In this document: positions 16,942 through 26,657 of the stretch, piece after piece
Layout: every line of letters begins with the position of its first letter
How positions within the stretch are numbered: the first letter of the stretch is position 1
Assembly (NCBI GenBank): GCA_942491535.1
Contig: CALOBV010000024.1
Coordinates: forward strand, 186,001 to 250,000
Origin: JAUVKT01 sp942491535
GTDB lineage: Bacteria > Bacteroidota > Bacteroidia > Bacteroidales > VadinHA17
Length of the DNA: 64,000 bases
Direction of reading: 5' to 3'
Made by a program: the position numbers and the translations under genes
The notes under the pieces: model-generated
Database searches by the model: none
Told to the model about the DNA's origin: nothing
Seen by the model: the letters and a program-made list of their open reading frames with translations, nothing else

Positions 16942-17841
16942 ATGAGATATAGACTATTATTATTATTAATCTTATTTGGACAGCAGATTGTTCTGGCCCA
17001 GGAATGGGAAGTCCCCGAGGATAGAAGCGACAAACTATCTACTTTTGAATTTACTGATGCCACAAGAAGTGCAGGCGAAGCAACCTATGCTCTCGATTGT
17101 AAATCATGTCATGGAGATCCGGGCAAGGGTAACTACCAGTCTCTTAACCCGGTACCGGGAGATCCGGCAACAGAGAAGATACAGATTAATAGCGATGGTT
17201 CCCTTCACTACAAAATAAGTGAAGGAAGGGGCCTGATGCCATCTTTTAAAAGAATCCTTTCTCCCGATGATATCTGGAATGTTATTTCATTTATAAGGAG
17301 TTTTAACCCCGATTATAAGCAGGTACTTGCATCAGCAAGCAAACTGACTAATCTTAAGTGGTCGGAAATTAAGATCCTGGTTGATCTGATTGAAGAGAAT
17401 CATCAGCTCGTTACAAAGCTTATCGGGCTTGAAGGCGAAAAATGGACTCCTGTCCCGGATACTGAAATCAGGTTAACAGCAAAAAGATACTTTGGCAGCA
17501 TGACAATTGATGGTCCAAAGATCTCTGATAGTAAAGGCGAAGCGATATTTGATGTTTCGGGAGAATTGCCTGGAAATAGTGAAGGAGGAATTGAGCTTAC
17601 TCTTCAATTAACAGACTTCGAATTATTTGGTGACCTTAAAAAAGATACTACCCTGAATATTGGAACTGCTACCCTGGCTCCACCGCTTAACCAGGAAAGA
17701 GCAATGTGGAATATTAACAGGAAATCACCGGTATGGCTGATTCTCGCATATACAATAGTTGTTCTTACTGTATGGGGATTTATATTTTATGTTCTGTTCA
17801 GGCTAAGGGCCATCTACAAAGAAGGAGAAGACGAAAAATAA
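16942..17841 (+). CDS. membrane-anchored monohaem cytochrome c
   Basis: 299 residues. Signal peptide about 1-19 (IVLAQ); a class I cytochrome c domain about 40-115 with haem motif CKSCH (Cys53-Cys56-His57) and a likely Met ligand in GRGLMPSF (Met99). A beta-rich domain of unknown role follows at about 150-240. A C-terminal membrane helix (about 266-290) has a basic cytoplasmic tail. It follows the NrfD gene by 15 bp and precedes SCO by 21 bp. It should pass electrons from the Fe-S/NrfD complex to the haem c domain of oxidase subunit II. Confidence 0.88.
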   Translation: MRYRLLLLLILFGQQIVLAQEWEVPEDRSDKLSTFEFTDATRSAGEATYALDCKSCHGDPGKGNYQSLNPVPGDPATEKIQINSDGSLHYKISEGRGLMPSFKRILSPDDIWNVISFIRSFNPDYKQVLASASKLTNLKWSEIKILVDLIEENHQLVTKLIGLEGEKWTPVPDTEIRLTAKRYFGSMTIDGPKISDSKGEAIFDVSGELPGNSEGGIELTLQLTDFELFGDLKKDTTLNIGTATLAPPLNQERAMWNINRKSPVWLILAYTIVVLTVWGFIFYVLFRLRAIYKEGEDEK

Positions 17842-17862
17842 TATTTACATAAGTAACTAAGC

Positions 17863-18639
17863 ATGAGAAAAATATTTCTTTTAACCATTATAAGCTTTAC
17901 TGCGACTTTATTTTGCCACTCTCAGGCCCAGATTGATGAAGACTTGATAGAAGTTGGCATTGTTGAAAAACTTGGAGAAACAATCCCCTTCGATCTGACT
18001 TTCATAAATGAATCAAATGATACAGTTTCCCTGGGAGAAATTATCAATAAACCTACTATCCTGTCTTTTGTCTACTTCGACTGCCCCGGTCTGTGCAGTC
18101 CATTGCTTTCCGGCATATCTGAAGTGGTTGAAAATCTGGATATGGAGCTGGGAAATGAGTACCAGGTTATTACCATTAGCTTTAATACAAAAGACACTCC
18201 CGAAAAAGCTGCCATCAAGAAAAACAACTTTGTTACGAAAATTGGCGAGGAAAACAGGAAGCACTGGATATACCTTACAGGGACGGAGGAAAATATATTG
18301 AAAATAACCGAATCGGTTGGTTTTAAGTATATGCCCCAGGGCCTCGATTTTGCTCATCCTTCGGCAATTATCCTGCTCAGTCCGGAAGGGAAAATCACCA
18401 GGTATCTATATGGAATCAACTTCCTGCCCTTCGACGTTAAAATGGCTATTATAGAAGCCCAGCAGGGTATTGCCCGACCAACAATAAATAAGATACTGGA
18501 ATATTGTTTTGCCTACGACCCGAATGGCAGAACATATACCCTGCAGGTAACCAGGATTGTGGGCGGACTAATGGTATTTATCCTTCTGATAGGATTTATC
18601 ATACTGGTTTTAAAAGGAAGAAAAAAATCTAAAAAATAA
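17863..18639 (+). CDS. SCO1/SenC-family copper chaperone
   Basis: 258 residues: signal peptide about 1-22, a thioredoxin-fold SCO domain about 45-210, then a C-terminal membrane helix (about 232-253). The copper-binding set is complete: CPGLC (Cys74, Cys78) after VYFD, and His165 in DFAHPSA. SCO proteins insert or reduce copper at the CuA site of oxidase subunit II. The C-terminal rather than N-terminal anchor is a variant form. It lies 3 bp before the subunit I gene, matching an assembly role for this oxidase. Confidence 0.9.
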   Translation: MRKIFLLTIISFTATLFCHSQAQIDEDLIEVGIVEKLGETIPFDLTFINESNDTVSLGEIINKPTILSFVYFDCPGLCSPLLSGISEVVENLDMELGNEYQVITISFNTKDTPEKAAIKKNNFVTKIGEENRKHWIYLTGTEENILKITESVGFKYMPQGLDFAHPSAIILLSPEGKITRYLYGINFLPFDVKMAIIEAQQGIARPTINKILEYCFAYDPNGRTYTLQVTRIVGGLMVFILLIGFIILVLKGRKKSKK

Positions 18640-18642
18640 AAT

Positions 18643-20268
18643 ATGAGCAGCAACACTAATACTCAGGTAAGTTATCTTGAATACCAGGGGAGATTCAAAG
18701 GTCTGCTTGGCTGGTTACTATCGACCGACCATAAGAGGATAGGCTTATTATACATGTACGGAATTTTAGTCTTTTTCTTCGTGGCAGCATTTCTTGGACT
18801 ACTGATGCGCATAGAGAAATTTTCACCCGGACAGGACATAATGGATGCCCAGACCTATAATGGTATTTTCACCATCCACGGAATAATAATGATCTTTATT
18901 ATCGTTATACCGGGACTTGCAGCAGTATTTGGCAACTTCTTCCTGCCTATTATGATAGGAGCAAAAGATGTTGCCTTTCCCAGGCTTAATCTCCTGTCAT
19001 GGTATCTGTGGCTCACAGGTTCTATCCTGGGTGTTCTCTCTCAGTTTATAGGAGGAGGTTCTCCTGATACCGGTTGGACCTTCTATGTTCCTTACAGTGC
19101 CGAATCATCAACAAGTGTGATATGGGCACTGACTGCGGCTTTCGTGCTGGGATTTTCGTCTATACTAACCGGGCTTAACTTCATTGTAACGATACACAGG
19201 ATGAGGGCTCCCGGTATGACCTGGTTCAAAATGCCCCTTTTCCCATGGTCGCTCTATGCTACAGCATGGATACAGGTTCTGGCAACACCCATTGTCGGTA
19301 TAACACTATTAATGGTAATTGCCGAACGAACACTTAATATTGGCTTCTTTGATCCGGCTCTTGGAGGAGACCCACTCCTGTTTCAGCATTTATTCTGGAT
19401 CTACTCCCACCCTGCAGTATATGTAATGATCCTTCCTGCCATGGGAGTTGTTACAGAGATATTTCCCACATTCAGTCAGAAGCCGGTCTTTGGATATGGT
19501 GCAATAGCTATATCCAGCCTGGCTATTGCACTTGTTGGATATTTTGTCTGGGGACACCATATGTTTACAACTGGAATATCTTACTGGTCGAGATGGTTTT
19601 TCTCCTTCCTTACCTTTATTGTTGCAGTACCGAGTGCAATAAAAGTATTTAACTGGATATCTACCATGTATGGAGGATCAATAGATATGAAACCACCCCT
19701 TCTCTACGCAATTTCTTTTATCTTCCTTTTTATGATAGGTGGATTTACAGGTTTAACACTTGGTGCACTTGCAACAAATGTCCAGACACATGATACAACA
19801 TTCGTTGTGGCTCATTTTCATTATATAATTTTTGGAGGGATGGGATTTGCCTTTTTCGCGGGAATCCACTACTGGTTCCCGAAAATGTATGGCAGGATGT
19901 ACAGCAATAACTGGGCATACTGGGGATGGGGATTTACCTTTGTTGGCTTCAATGTGCTTTACTTCCCTCTCTTTATTATAGGTATCCAGGGAATGCCAAG
20001 ACGATATTTCGACTACCTGCCACAGTTCAGGACAGGGCATATGATCTCCACCATTGGGGCCTTTATACTGATAACAGGACTGATTATTATGGTGAGTAAT
20101 CTGATATACCACCGAAGGAAAGGAGCCATAGCTCCTGCTAATCCATGGAAGGGTGTTACACTGGATTGGCTTATTCCTTCACCACCGCCACTTGAGAATT
20201 TTGACGAGATCCCCGAGATAAAGCATAAACCATATCTCTTTGATAATACTAAGACTGAAGACCAGTAA
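18643..20268 (+). CDS. ctaD: cytochrome c oxidase subunit I, A2-type haem-copper oxidase
   Basis: 541 residues, twelve or so membrane helices. Haem ligands: the helix II His in FTIHGIIMIF, and the paired His in FVVAHFHYIIFGG. CuB ligands: His in YSHPAVY and the pair in VWGHHMFTTG. The D-channel glutamate of A1 oxidases is replaced by the motif YSHPAVY, the mark of A2-type enzymes such as Rhodothermus caa3. The Tyr of that motif forms the His-Tyr cross-link and serves the K-channel. It reduces O2 to water with proton pumping. Co-transcribed with SCO (3 bp upstream) and subunit III (10 bp downstream). Confidence 0.95.
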   Translation: MSSNTNTQVSYLEYQGRFKGLLGWLLSTDHKRIGLLYMYGILVFFFVAAFLGLLMRIEKFSPGQDIMDAQTYNGIFTIHGIIMIFIIVIPGLAAVFGNFFLPIMIGAKDVAFPRLNLLSWYLWLTGSILGVLSQFIGGGSPDTGWTFYVPYSAESSTSVIWALTAAFVLGFSSILTGLNFIVTIHRMRAPGMTWFKMPLFPWSLYATAWIQVLATPIVGITLLMVIAERTLNIGFFDPALGGDPLLFQHLFWIYSHPAVYVMILPAMGVVTEIFPTFSQKPVFGYGAIAISSLAIALVGYFVWGHHMFTTGISYWSRWFFSFLTFIVAVPSAIKVFNWISTMYGGSIDMKPPLLYAISFIFLFMIGGFTGLTLGALATNVQTHDTTFVVAHFHYIIFGGMGFAFFAGIHYWFPKMYGRMYSNNWAYWGWGFTFVGFNVLYFPLFIIGIQGMPRRYFDYLPQFRTGHMISTIGAFILITGLIIMVSNLIYHRRKGAIAPANPWKGVTLDWLIPSPPPLENFDEIPEIKHKPYLFDNTKTEDQ

Positions 20269-20278
20269 ATAATATTAT

Positions 20279-20893
20279 ATGAGTAATATAATTCAACACG
20301 ATGAACATTACGATCCGGAAGGATCAAAATTAGGAATGTGGTTATTCCTGTTCACCGAATTATTTCTTTTTGGAGGCTTGTTCCTCGTTTATGCGGTGTT
20401 CAGAAATAAATATTCAGCCGACTTTCACAATGCAGGAGCAGAGCTGAATACTTTTATCGGAACACTGAATACCGTCGTTCTGCTGGTAAGCAGTATGACG
20501 GTTGCTATGTCTATTACTGCAATTCAAAAAAAGAATTCCAGGCTGGCAATGCTGCTTATATTTATTACCCTGGTTCTGGCCCTTGTTTTTATGATCAATA
20601 AATATTTCGAATGGTCATACAAATTCGAACACCATCTATACCCGGGATCTGAGTTAATGACTCAACTGCCAAAGGGAGAAATTTTATTTTTTGGTCTCTA
20701 CTTTATGATGACCGGACTCCATGCCTTACATGTTCTGATTGGAATGATCCTTCTGACTATCAATTTTATAAAGGTCAAAACAGGCAAGGTCAACAGTGAA
20801 AGGCTTGGTCTGTTAGAGAATAGCGGACTGTACTGGCACCTGGTCGACCTGATCTGGATATTCCTGTTTCCCTTACTCTACCTTGTTACTTAA
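20279..20893 (+). CDS. ctaE: cytochrome c oxidase subunit III
   Basis: 204 residues with five predicted helices. Typical motifs: GMWLFLFTELFLFGGLFL near the N-terminus, FLFGLYFMMTGLHALHVLIG-type block (FFGLYFMMTGLHALHV), and the terminal GLYWHLVDLIWIFLFPLLYL, which holds the conserved His and Asp. The length is that of short-form CtaE/CyoC. It stabilises subunit I proton uptake. Ends 11 bp before subunit IV. Confidence 0.93.
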   Translation: MSNIIQHDEHYDPEGSKLGMWLFLFTELFLFGGLFLVYAVFRNKYSADFHNAGAELNTFIGTLNTVVLLVSSMTVAMSITAIQKKNSRLAMLLIFITLVLALVFMINKYFEWSYKFEHHLYPGSELMTQLPKGEILFFGLYFMMTGLHALHVLIGMILLTINFIKVKTGKVNSERLGLLENSGLYWHLVDLIWIFLFPLLYLVT

Positions 20894-20904
20894 TCTTTCT
20901 GATA

Positions 20905-21189
20905 ATGGAAAACGAAAAGCAGCATATCACACCATATTCATCTCATGCAGTAATACTTATTATACTGCTGATGCTAACTCTTATTTCAGTAATGGTGACC
21001 CAGATCCATTTCGGCACTTTTTCTGTAGGAGTGGCACTTATTATTGCTTCGGTCAAGGTAAGCCTTGTGCTTATATTCTTTATGCACCTTAAGCACGAAA
21101 GCATGCTGATTAAAGGGATGGTTGCAGGGGTCTTTACCCTGTTTATCCTTGTAGTACTGGTAACCTTTATAGACTATTTACTAAGATAA
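20905..21189 (+). CDS. cytochrome c oxidase subunit IV (small, CyoD/CtaF-like)
   Basis: 94 residues, three hydrophobic helices (about 12-31, 35-55, 70-92) with the family block ASVKVSLVLIFFMHLKHES. Prokaryotic COX4 proteins have structural or assembly roles without cofactors. Position between subunits III and II, with 10-bp gaps on both sides, supports the assignment. Confidence 0.88.
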   Translation: MENEKQHITPYSSHAVILIILLMLTLISVMVTQIHFGTFSVGVALIIASVKVSLVLIFFMHLKHESMLIKGMVAGVFTLFILVVLVTFIDYLLR

Positions 21190-21200
21190 AAGATACAAAT

Positions 21201-22118
21201 ATGTTTACAGGAGCATCCAATCTAGCTGAAGGAGTCGACAGGGCATTTGCATTTATTTTCTTAATTGCCTTTATCTTCATCGTAGGCATAACAGCATTTA
21301 TGATATACACGGTTATAAAGTATAACCGTAAGAAAAACAAACCGGCCAAACAGTTTTCAGGCAGTGTTAAACTTGAGATTATCTGGACCGTTATCCCGAC
21401 CATTCTTGTAATGCTGATGTTCTATTATGGATGGGTTGGCTTTGCACCAATGAGAAATGTTCCTCCCGGAGCTATGGAAATAACTGCCATTGGCAGAATG
21501 TGGGAATGGGAATTTGATTATGGTGACGGTAAACTATCAAAGGAACTTGTTATTCCGGTAAATGTGCCTGTAAAGCTTAACCTGGTATCTGAAGACGTAA
21601 ATCACAGCCTTTTTATCCCAGCCTTCAGGGTTAAGGAAGATGTTGTTCCGGGATACGACAATTACCTTTGGTTTACTCCATACTATATAGGAGACTACGA
21701 AATTCTATGTACAGAATACTGTGGTCTTTTGCACTCTTCTATGACATCCAACACCAGGGTTGTTGACTCGCTGGTCTTTGTCGATTGGCTGGCAAACCTG
21801 GAAGCTACAGGTAATATTCCTGATCCGGAAGGACTCGTTCTTCTAAAGAATACCGGATGCCTGGCATGTCATTCACAGGATGGAAGCAGGTTAGTAGGAC
21901 CCAGTTTTAAGGGCTTATTTGATGCCGAAAAAACAGTTATCACCGATGGCGATGAAAGAGTTATTGTTGCAGACGAAGAATATCTTAAAAAATCCATAAC
22001 AGACCCTGAGGCTGATTTAGTTAAAGGTTATGCAAAAGGATTGATGCAATCATATACCGATGTTGTAAGCGAAGAAGACATTGCTAAGATGATTGACTAT
22101 ATCAAAACCATAAAGTAA
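21201..22118 (+). CDS. ctaC: cytochrome c oxidase subunit II with fused cytochrome c domain (caa3 type)
   Basis: 305 residues. No cleavable signal is obvious; two membrane helices lie at about 14-40 and 58-80. The cupredoxin domain has the electron-entry block GRMWEWEF and a complete CuA site: His135, Cys170, Glu172, Cys174, His178, Met181 (CTEYCGLLHSSM). A class I cytochrome c domain follows (about 208-305) with CLACH (Cys220-Cys223-His224). The fusion makes this a caa3 oxidase that takes electrons from the membrane cytochrome c upstream. Finding subunit II after I, III and IV is not the usual order. Confidence 0.95.
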   Translation: MFTGASNLAEGVDRAFAFIFLIAFIFIVGITAFMIYTVIKYNRKKNKPAKQFSGSVKLEIIWTVIPTILVMLMFYYGWVGFAPMRNVPPGAMEITAIGRMWEWEFDYGDGKLSKELVIPVNVPVKLNLVSEDVNHSLFIPAFRVKEDVVPGYDNYLWFTPYYIGDYEILCTEYCGLLHSSMTSNTRVVDSLVFVDWLANLEATGNIPDPEGLVLLKNTGCLACHSQDGSRLVGPSFKGLFDAEKTVITDGDERVIVADEEYLKKSITDPEADLVKGYAKGLMQSYTDVVSEEDIAKMIDYIKTIK

Positions 22119-22125
22119 AATCCTT

Positions 22126-22965
22126 ATGTCGCCCTGGTTAACCCTGATAAAGTATAAACTCAGCCTTGCAGTTACTTTAACAGGTATTACAGGATATATA
22201 ATTTATACCGGCGATATTGGATCGGATTTACTGATTGTTTCTGGCGGAATTTATCTGCTTGCCGCTGGAGCAAGTGCTCTGAACCAGTACCAGGAACACG
22301 AAAGTGATTCCAGGATGAACCGAACTAAGGATAGGCCAATTCCCTCCGGCCTAATAAGACCCCGGTTCGCATTTATTTTTGCACTTAGCCTGATAATATG
22401 TGGAGCATTCTTGCTCCTTCTTACAGGATGGCTCCCTTTTTTGTTGGGAGTGCTGAATATTATCTTTTATAATGTAGTGTATACAAAACTCAAGAAAGTC
22501 AGTTACCTGGCTATTATGCCAGGGGCACTTGTCGGAGCTATACCTCCACTTATTGGATGGACTGCTGCAGGTGGTAATATCTTCAGCCCTACTATTATAT
22601 ATCTTGCATTATTAATATTTATGTGGCAGGTGCCTCACTTCTGGCTTCTGATTATTAAATACAACAAAGAATATGAGGATGCCGGTTTTAAGACTCCATT
22701 AAAGGTATTTGATGAGATCCAGGTAAAAAGAATTGTATTCGTCTGGATTACTGTTTCATCGCTGTTTGCATTAACATATTTCTATTTTGGGATAGATATC
22801 AATATAGTTTTCTCGTATACCATCCTGATTGCCAATTTACTGTTTATCCTGGCCTTTTATCTTATCCTTTTTAAGTCAAAGAAAAATATTTCGGCAGCTT
22901 TCATTATGAGCAATATATTTATAACATCAATATTTATTATCCTGGCTGCCGGGTCGATTATCTGA
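22126..22965 (+). CDS. ctaB: protohaem IX farnesyltransferase (haem O synthase)
   Basis: 279 residues, UbiA-type prenyltransferase with eight or nine helices. The first Asp-rich motif is NQYQEHESDSRMNRTKDRPI (about 57-76), and the second conserved region includes YNKEYEDAGFKT. It converts haem B to haem O for the oxidase. No haem A synthase (ctaA) occurs in the window, so whether the enzyme uses haem O or A cannot be decided here. Last gene of the respiratory operon; its 3' end overlaps the convergent receptor gene by 8 bp. Confidence 0.92.
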   Translation: MSPWLTLIKYKLSLAVTLTGITGYIIYTGDIGSDLLIVSGGIYLLAAGASALNQYQEHESDSRMNRTKDRPIPSGLIRPRFAFIFALSLIICGAFLLLLTGWLPFLLGVLNIIFYNVVYTKLKKVSYLAIMPGALVGAIPPLIGWTAAGGNIFSPTIIYLALLIFMWQVPHFWLLIIKYNKEYEDAGFKTPLKVFDEIQVKRIVFVWITVSSLFALTYFYFGIDINIVFSYTILIANLLFILAFYLILFKSKKNISAAFIMSNIFITSIFIILAAGSII

Positions 22966-25372
22966 TAAAATTCAGGTCCATATTCTCTTCCTGAGCCCTT
23001 TGCCTGTAGTTATTGAAATTATATGTAAATGTAAGGGTTACAACCTGAGTCTCGGGCTGTATTGAAGTTACGGTCAGGTAATCTTCTCCTCTTATTTCGT
23101 TTTCTATTACAAAAGTCTTAAATAGATCCCTTACACTAAGGGCCAGTGAAGCCTTTCTTTTTAACAATTCCTGCCTGACACCAACATTAAACATATAGGA
23201 TTCTTTCTGTGTGCCCTGGAGGGTAATTGATGGTCCGTTATAAATGGCAGAGAATGTAAGTCTTGTGCTTTTCGTCGGGAGAAATACAGAAGTAAAATTT
23301 GCTGTCCACACAAAACTGTTGTTGTCATTTTCCTCATAAAATGAATCATCCTCAAGTGAATAATAGTAAAAATTACCGGAAGTAATAACTCTCAGCCATT
23401 GTGCCGGCTGGATATTCGCCATCAGCTCTGTTCCTGCAGAGTGCGACCTGTTAGCATTAACAAAATGCTGGTGCATTACACCATCAGCTTCAGGTGTAAG
23501 TACATTGGTCATAAGGTCATTCACCATCCTGTAGTAAGCTTCTACTGAGACAAAGCCGGTCTTTATCTGGTTCTGGTATGCCAGCTCATAGGAATCGATA
23601 AATTCAGGTCTTATATCAGGGCTGCCACTTACAATAAGCTGGTTGTCGGCATACTGCCTTACCGGGTTAAGTTGCTGACGACCGGGTCTGTTAATCCTCC
23701 TGCTGTAGCTGAGCTGCAGTTGCTGGTTGTCTTTTAATTTCCTTGTAATATTACCGCTTGGAAATACATTAAACTTAGAATAGGAGTACTCTGTAGAGCT
23801 GTCAACCTGCTCAAGAATCCTGTCGGTATATTCATTTCTAAAGCCAACCTGGTAATTGAATTTTCCAAGGTCCCCTCCCCAGGTAAGGTAAACTGCATGA
23901 ATAGACCTGTCGAGTTGAAACTCATTACTTAATGCCGGATCCTCGACCCATGTTCCACCAGGAAGCACATAATCTTCATGTACCTGGTTATTATTTTCGA
24001 GCAGCCTGCGGTACTGATACCCAAGTTCCAGTTTCCCCTTACCCTCTATGCTATTCTCATAGTCTGTCTTTACCCTTATATCATTTATATCCATCGCATT
24101 ATCAAGCCGCCTGCGATCAGTAAAAATGCCTGTTGGCTGCCAGCTGGCATCCATTGCTTCCTCAGACAGTTCCTGGATAAGATTTCCCTGAAAGCCTCCA
24201 ACAAACATACTGGTCTGCAACTTGCTTCCTTCCTTCCTGAACTTATGATCCCAGGTAATGTTTGGCATATAGAATATACCATCCACACTCAGATCGTTAG
24301 AAAAATTAAAATTACCTGTTAAGCCCGGATCTGCTACGGCCCGAACTATTTCATTATCAACCAGGGCATTAACCTTCTGAGGGCCAAATCGTCCGGACAG
24401 GCTTATACTATTACGTTCGTTAATACTATAATCCATCCCCAGGTTTCCGACAATGGTGTTTATTTTTGCTGACTGACCAAAACCGTTAGTTATCTCGCTC
24501 TCATTGCCAGGTGCTGTGGTTTCGCGAAAGATATCCCCTGTAACATCAGTACTATAACTTGTTCCGGTTACACCCGCAAACATATTTACCTTTCCCTTGC
24601 GATAATTAAATTGGGCATCGCCATTATACTTATCCCTCAATCCGGCCATAAGTGATATCTGAGCGTTCAGTCCTGCCTCAGTCTGCTTTTTCAAAACCAG
24701 GTTAATTATTCCCGTAACACCATCCGGGTCGTATTTTGCAGATGGGTTGGTCATTATCTCAACATCCTCAACCATCTCCGGAGGTATTTGCCTTAACATA
24801 TTCACACCTACTCCGGGAACAGGTTTGCCATCGATCAGAAGAGTATAATTGCCACTCCCTCTGAGCAAGACATTTCCTTCGGCATCGAGTGTAATAGATG
24901 GGGCATTCTCGAGCACCTCTGCGAGAGTAGAGGCACCTGCATCCTGGAACTCCTTTACTTTAAGAATTTTCTTATTGTCGCGGTATACAATCTGAGGTCT
25001 TACTGCTACTACACTTACACTACCCAGATCCTCAGCTGCTTCTACGAGTGCAATATCGCCTACATCAAAAACAGGTTCGTTATCAGACAGCCTGAAACTA
25101 AAGCTTTTGGCTTTGTATCCAATATAGGTTGCCGTAAGAGTGTACAGGCCAGCAGGCAAATCACTTATTGTAAATTCTCCATCCATATTGGTGGCCGCCC
25201 CTCTTGTTATTGACGAATCAGGCTGACTGTAAACTGCAACTGTTGCATTCTCAATAGTCGTTCCGTTTATCCCGTCAAACACCCGGCCTTTAACCTGTCC
25301 TGATAATAGAGGCCGGGCATTGATCTGAGTAAACAATAGTGCTGCAAAAAATAATATAATTACTTTTTTCAT
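22958..25372 (-). CDS. TonB-dependent outer-membrane receptor with carboxypeptidase-regulatory-like domain
   Basis: 804 residues: signal peptide about 1-19, CarboxypepD_reg-like beta domain about 27-110 (VKGRVFDGINGTTIENATVA, GEFTISDLPAGLYTLTATYI), plug about 125-230 (LRGSGNYTLLIDGKPVPGVG, ITNPSAKYDPDGVTGIINL-like block with NPSAKYDPDGVTGIINL), and an outer-membrane beta-barrel of the OMP_b-brl_3 type to the C-terminus. The ligand is unknown. It is monocistronic, convergent with ctaB (8-bp overlap), and divergent from a LytS/LytTR pair 253 bp away, which could regulate it. Confidence 0.88.
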   Translation of the reverse strand: MKKVIILFFAALLFTQINARPLLSGQVKGRVFDGINGTTIENATVAVYSQPDSSITRGAATNMDGEFTISDLPAGLYTLTATYIGYKAKSFSFRLSDNEPVFDVGDIALVEAAEDLGSVSVVAVRPQIVYRDNKKILKVKEFQDAGASTLAEVLENAPSITLDAEGNVLLRGSGNYTLLIDGKPVPGVGVNMLRQIPPEMVEDVEIMTNPSAKYDPDGVTGIINLVLKKQTEAGLNAQISLMAGLRDKYNGDAQFNYRKGKVNMFAGVTGTSYSTDVTGDIFRETTAPGNESEITNGFGQSAKINTIVGNLGMDYSINERNSISLSGRFGPQKVNALVDNEIVRAVADPGLTGNFNFSNDLSVDGIFYMPNITWDHKFRKEGSKLQTSMFVGGFQGNLIQELSEEAMDASWQPTGIFTDRRRLDNAMDINDIRVKTDYENSIEGKGKLELGYQYRRLLENNNQVHEDYVLPGGTWVEDPALSNEFQLDRSIHAVYLTWGGDLGKFNYQVGFRNEYTDRILEQVDSSTEYSYSKFNVFPSGNITRKLKDNQQLQLSYSRRINRPGRQQLNPVRQYADNQLIVSGSPDIRPEFIDSYELAYQNQIKTGFVSVEAYYRMVNDLMTNVLTPEADGVMHQHFVNANRSHSAGTELMANIQPAQWLRVITSGNFYYYSLEDDSFYEENDNNSFVWTANFTSVFLPTKSTRLTFSAIYNGPSITLQGTQKESYMFNVGVRQELLKRKASLALSVRDLFKTFVIENEIRGEDYLTVTSIQPETQVVTLTFTYNFNNYRQRAQEENMDLNFIR

Positions 25373-25561
25373 GGCTGGTTAAAATTAGTTAGGTTCATTT
25401 TTCCATTTGATAGCTACATCATTCTTGCACCAAATATCATTTCCCTTTTCCACTTATTAAAAAATAATCTATTTATCATATTAATCACTCTGTGAAACTG
25501 AAGAAATAAGAGCTAAGAGAATTCAGAGCCGTTCACAGATAAAATAACATCACTTACAGAA

Positions 25562-25569
25562 TATTTTTG
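25562..25569 (+). promoter_or_regulatory. -7 promoter box TATTTTTG
   Basis: TAnnTTTG match 56 bp before the histidine kinase start. No convincing -33 element. The 253-bp divergent region 25373-25625 otherwise shows only AT-rich sequence. Confidence 0.35.
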
Positions 25570-25625
25570 GCAGGCACCCTGCTTTTTAGTTACATTTACA
25601 GATCAATTAGAAAGGGTCAGAAAAT

Positions 25626-26651
25626 ATGAAAAAGGTTGCCATCATATTCATCCATGTGATGATATGGCTTATTGTCATTGTAGCTCCGGTGTTTCTCTCA
25701 CTGGTCTCTAAGGATGTTCCACCTGATGTGCTAACCTATTATATTATAGAATCATTCTTTCACCCGATTGTCTTTTATACCTTCTTCATATATATTATCC
25801 CGGCAACTATTTATCGTAAAGGAAGGGTAATCTCAACTATACTTATTTACCTGCTGTCTCTTCTGGCACTGGTAGTAATAAAGACCGGGGTAATTTTTGC
25901 GATTATAAATCTTGCACAGCTTGATCTTGGTGATCATAATATGTTCGATATAAGAACTATTGCAGGCACCTGTGTAAACATGGTATTTATGGTTGCACTG
26001 GCCTTGCTGGTAAGAATAGCACTCTATTGGGCCAGGGATCAGAGAAAAAGCACAGAGCTGCAACTCCAGGAACATAAGATGGAAGTTGAGCTGCTAAAAG
26101 CACAGATTAATCCGCATTTCTTTTTTAATACACTGAATAATATATACTCGCTCGTATACAAAAAATCTGATGATGCACCTGCTGCAGTAATGAAACTATC
26201 TGAGATAATGAGATATATTATTTATGACTCAAAATCGCAGATGGTACAGATGGAGAAAGAAGTTGAACAACTCTACAATTATATTGAACTGGAAAGGTTG
26301 AGATCTCGTGACCCGGGATTTATTGAAATTGTTACAAAGGGTAATATGTCTGCTCATGTTGTACCACCAATGATCTTCCTGTCGTTTGCCGAGAACGCAT
26401 TTAAGCATGGCAAACGTAAAGTTAAAAAGCCGGGAATAAAATTCAGCATTATTGTTGAAGGTGGTAAAATAAAATTTATTGTTACTAATTTCATTCTTAA
26501 CGAACCGCATAATAATCATATTGGTGAAGGAATAGGAATGCAGAATACAAGAAGAAGGCTGGAGCTCTTATACCCAAATTGTCATAAGCTGAGTATCAAG
26601 AAGGATGATGAAAAATATGAAGTAAGATTAGAACTAACGTGTAATAATTAA
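25626..26651 (+). CDS. LytS/YehU-family membrane sensor histidine kinase
   Basis: 341 residues. Four hydrophobic helices (about 5-25, 38-60, 65-92, 108-135), then a coiled linker, then a His_kinase domain with phospho-acceptor block KAQINPHFFFNTLNNI (His about 166). The C-terminal ATPase shows FAENAFKHG (N-box) and GEGIGMQNTRRRLELLY (G-box). The family senses extracellular signals and signals through LytTR regulators. The cognate regulator starts 6 bp downstream. Confidence 0.92.
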   Translation: MKKVAIIFIHVMIWLIVIVAPVFLSLVSKDVPPDVLTYYIIESFFHPIVFYTFFIYIIPATIYRKGRVISTILIYLLSLLALVVIKTGVIFAIINLAQLDLGDHNMFDIRTIAGTCVNMVFMVALALLVRIALYWARDQRKSTELQLQEHKMEVELLKAQINPHFFFNTLNNIYSLVYKKSDDAPAAVMKLSEIMRYIIYDSKSQMVQMEKEVEQLYNYIELERLRSRDPGFIEIVTKGNMSAHVVPPMIFLSFAENAFKHGKRKVKKPGIKFSIIVEGGKIKFIVTNFILNEPHNNHIGEGIGMQNTRRRLELLYPNCHKLSIKKDDEKYEVRLELTCNN

Positions 26652-26657
26652 CTCGAA

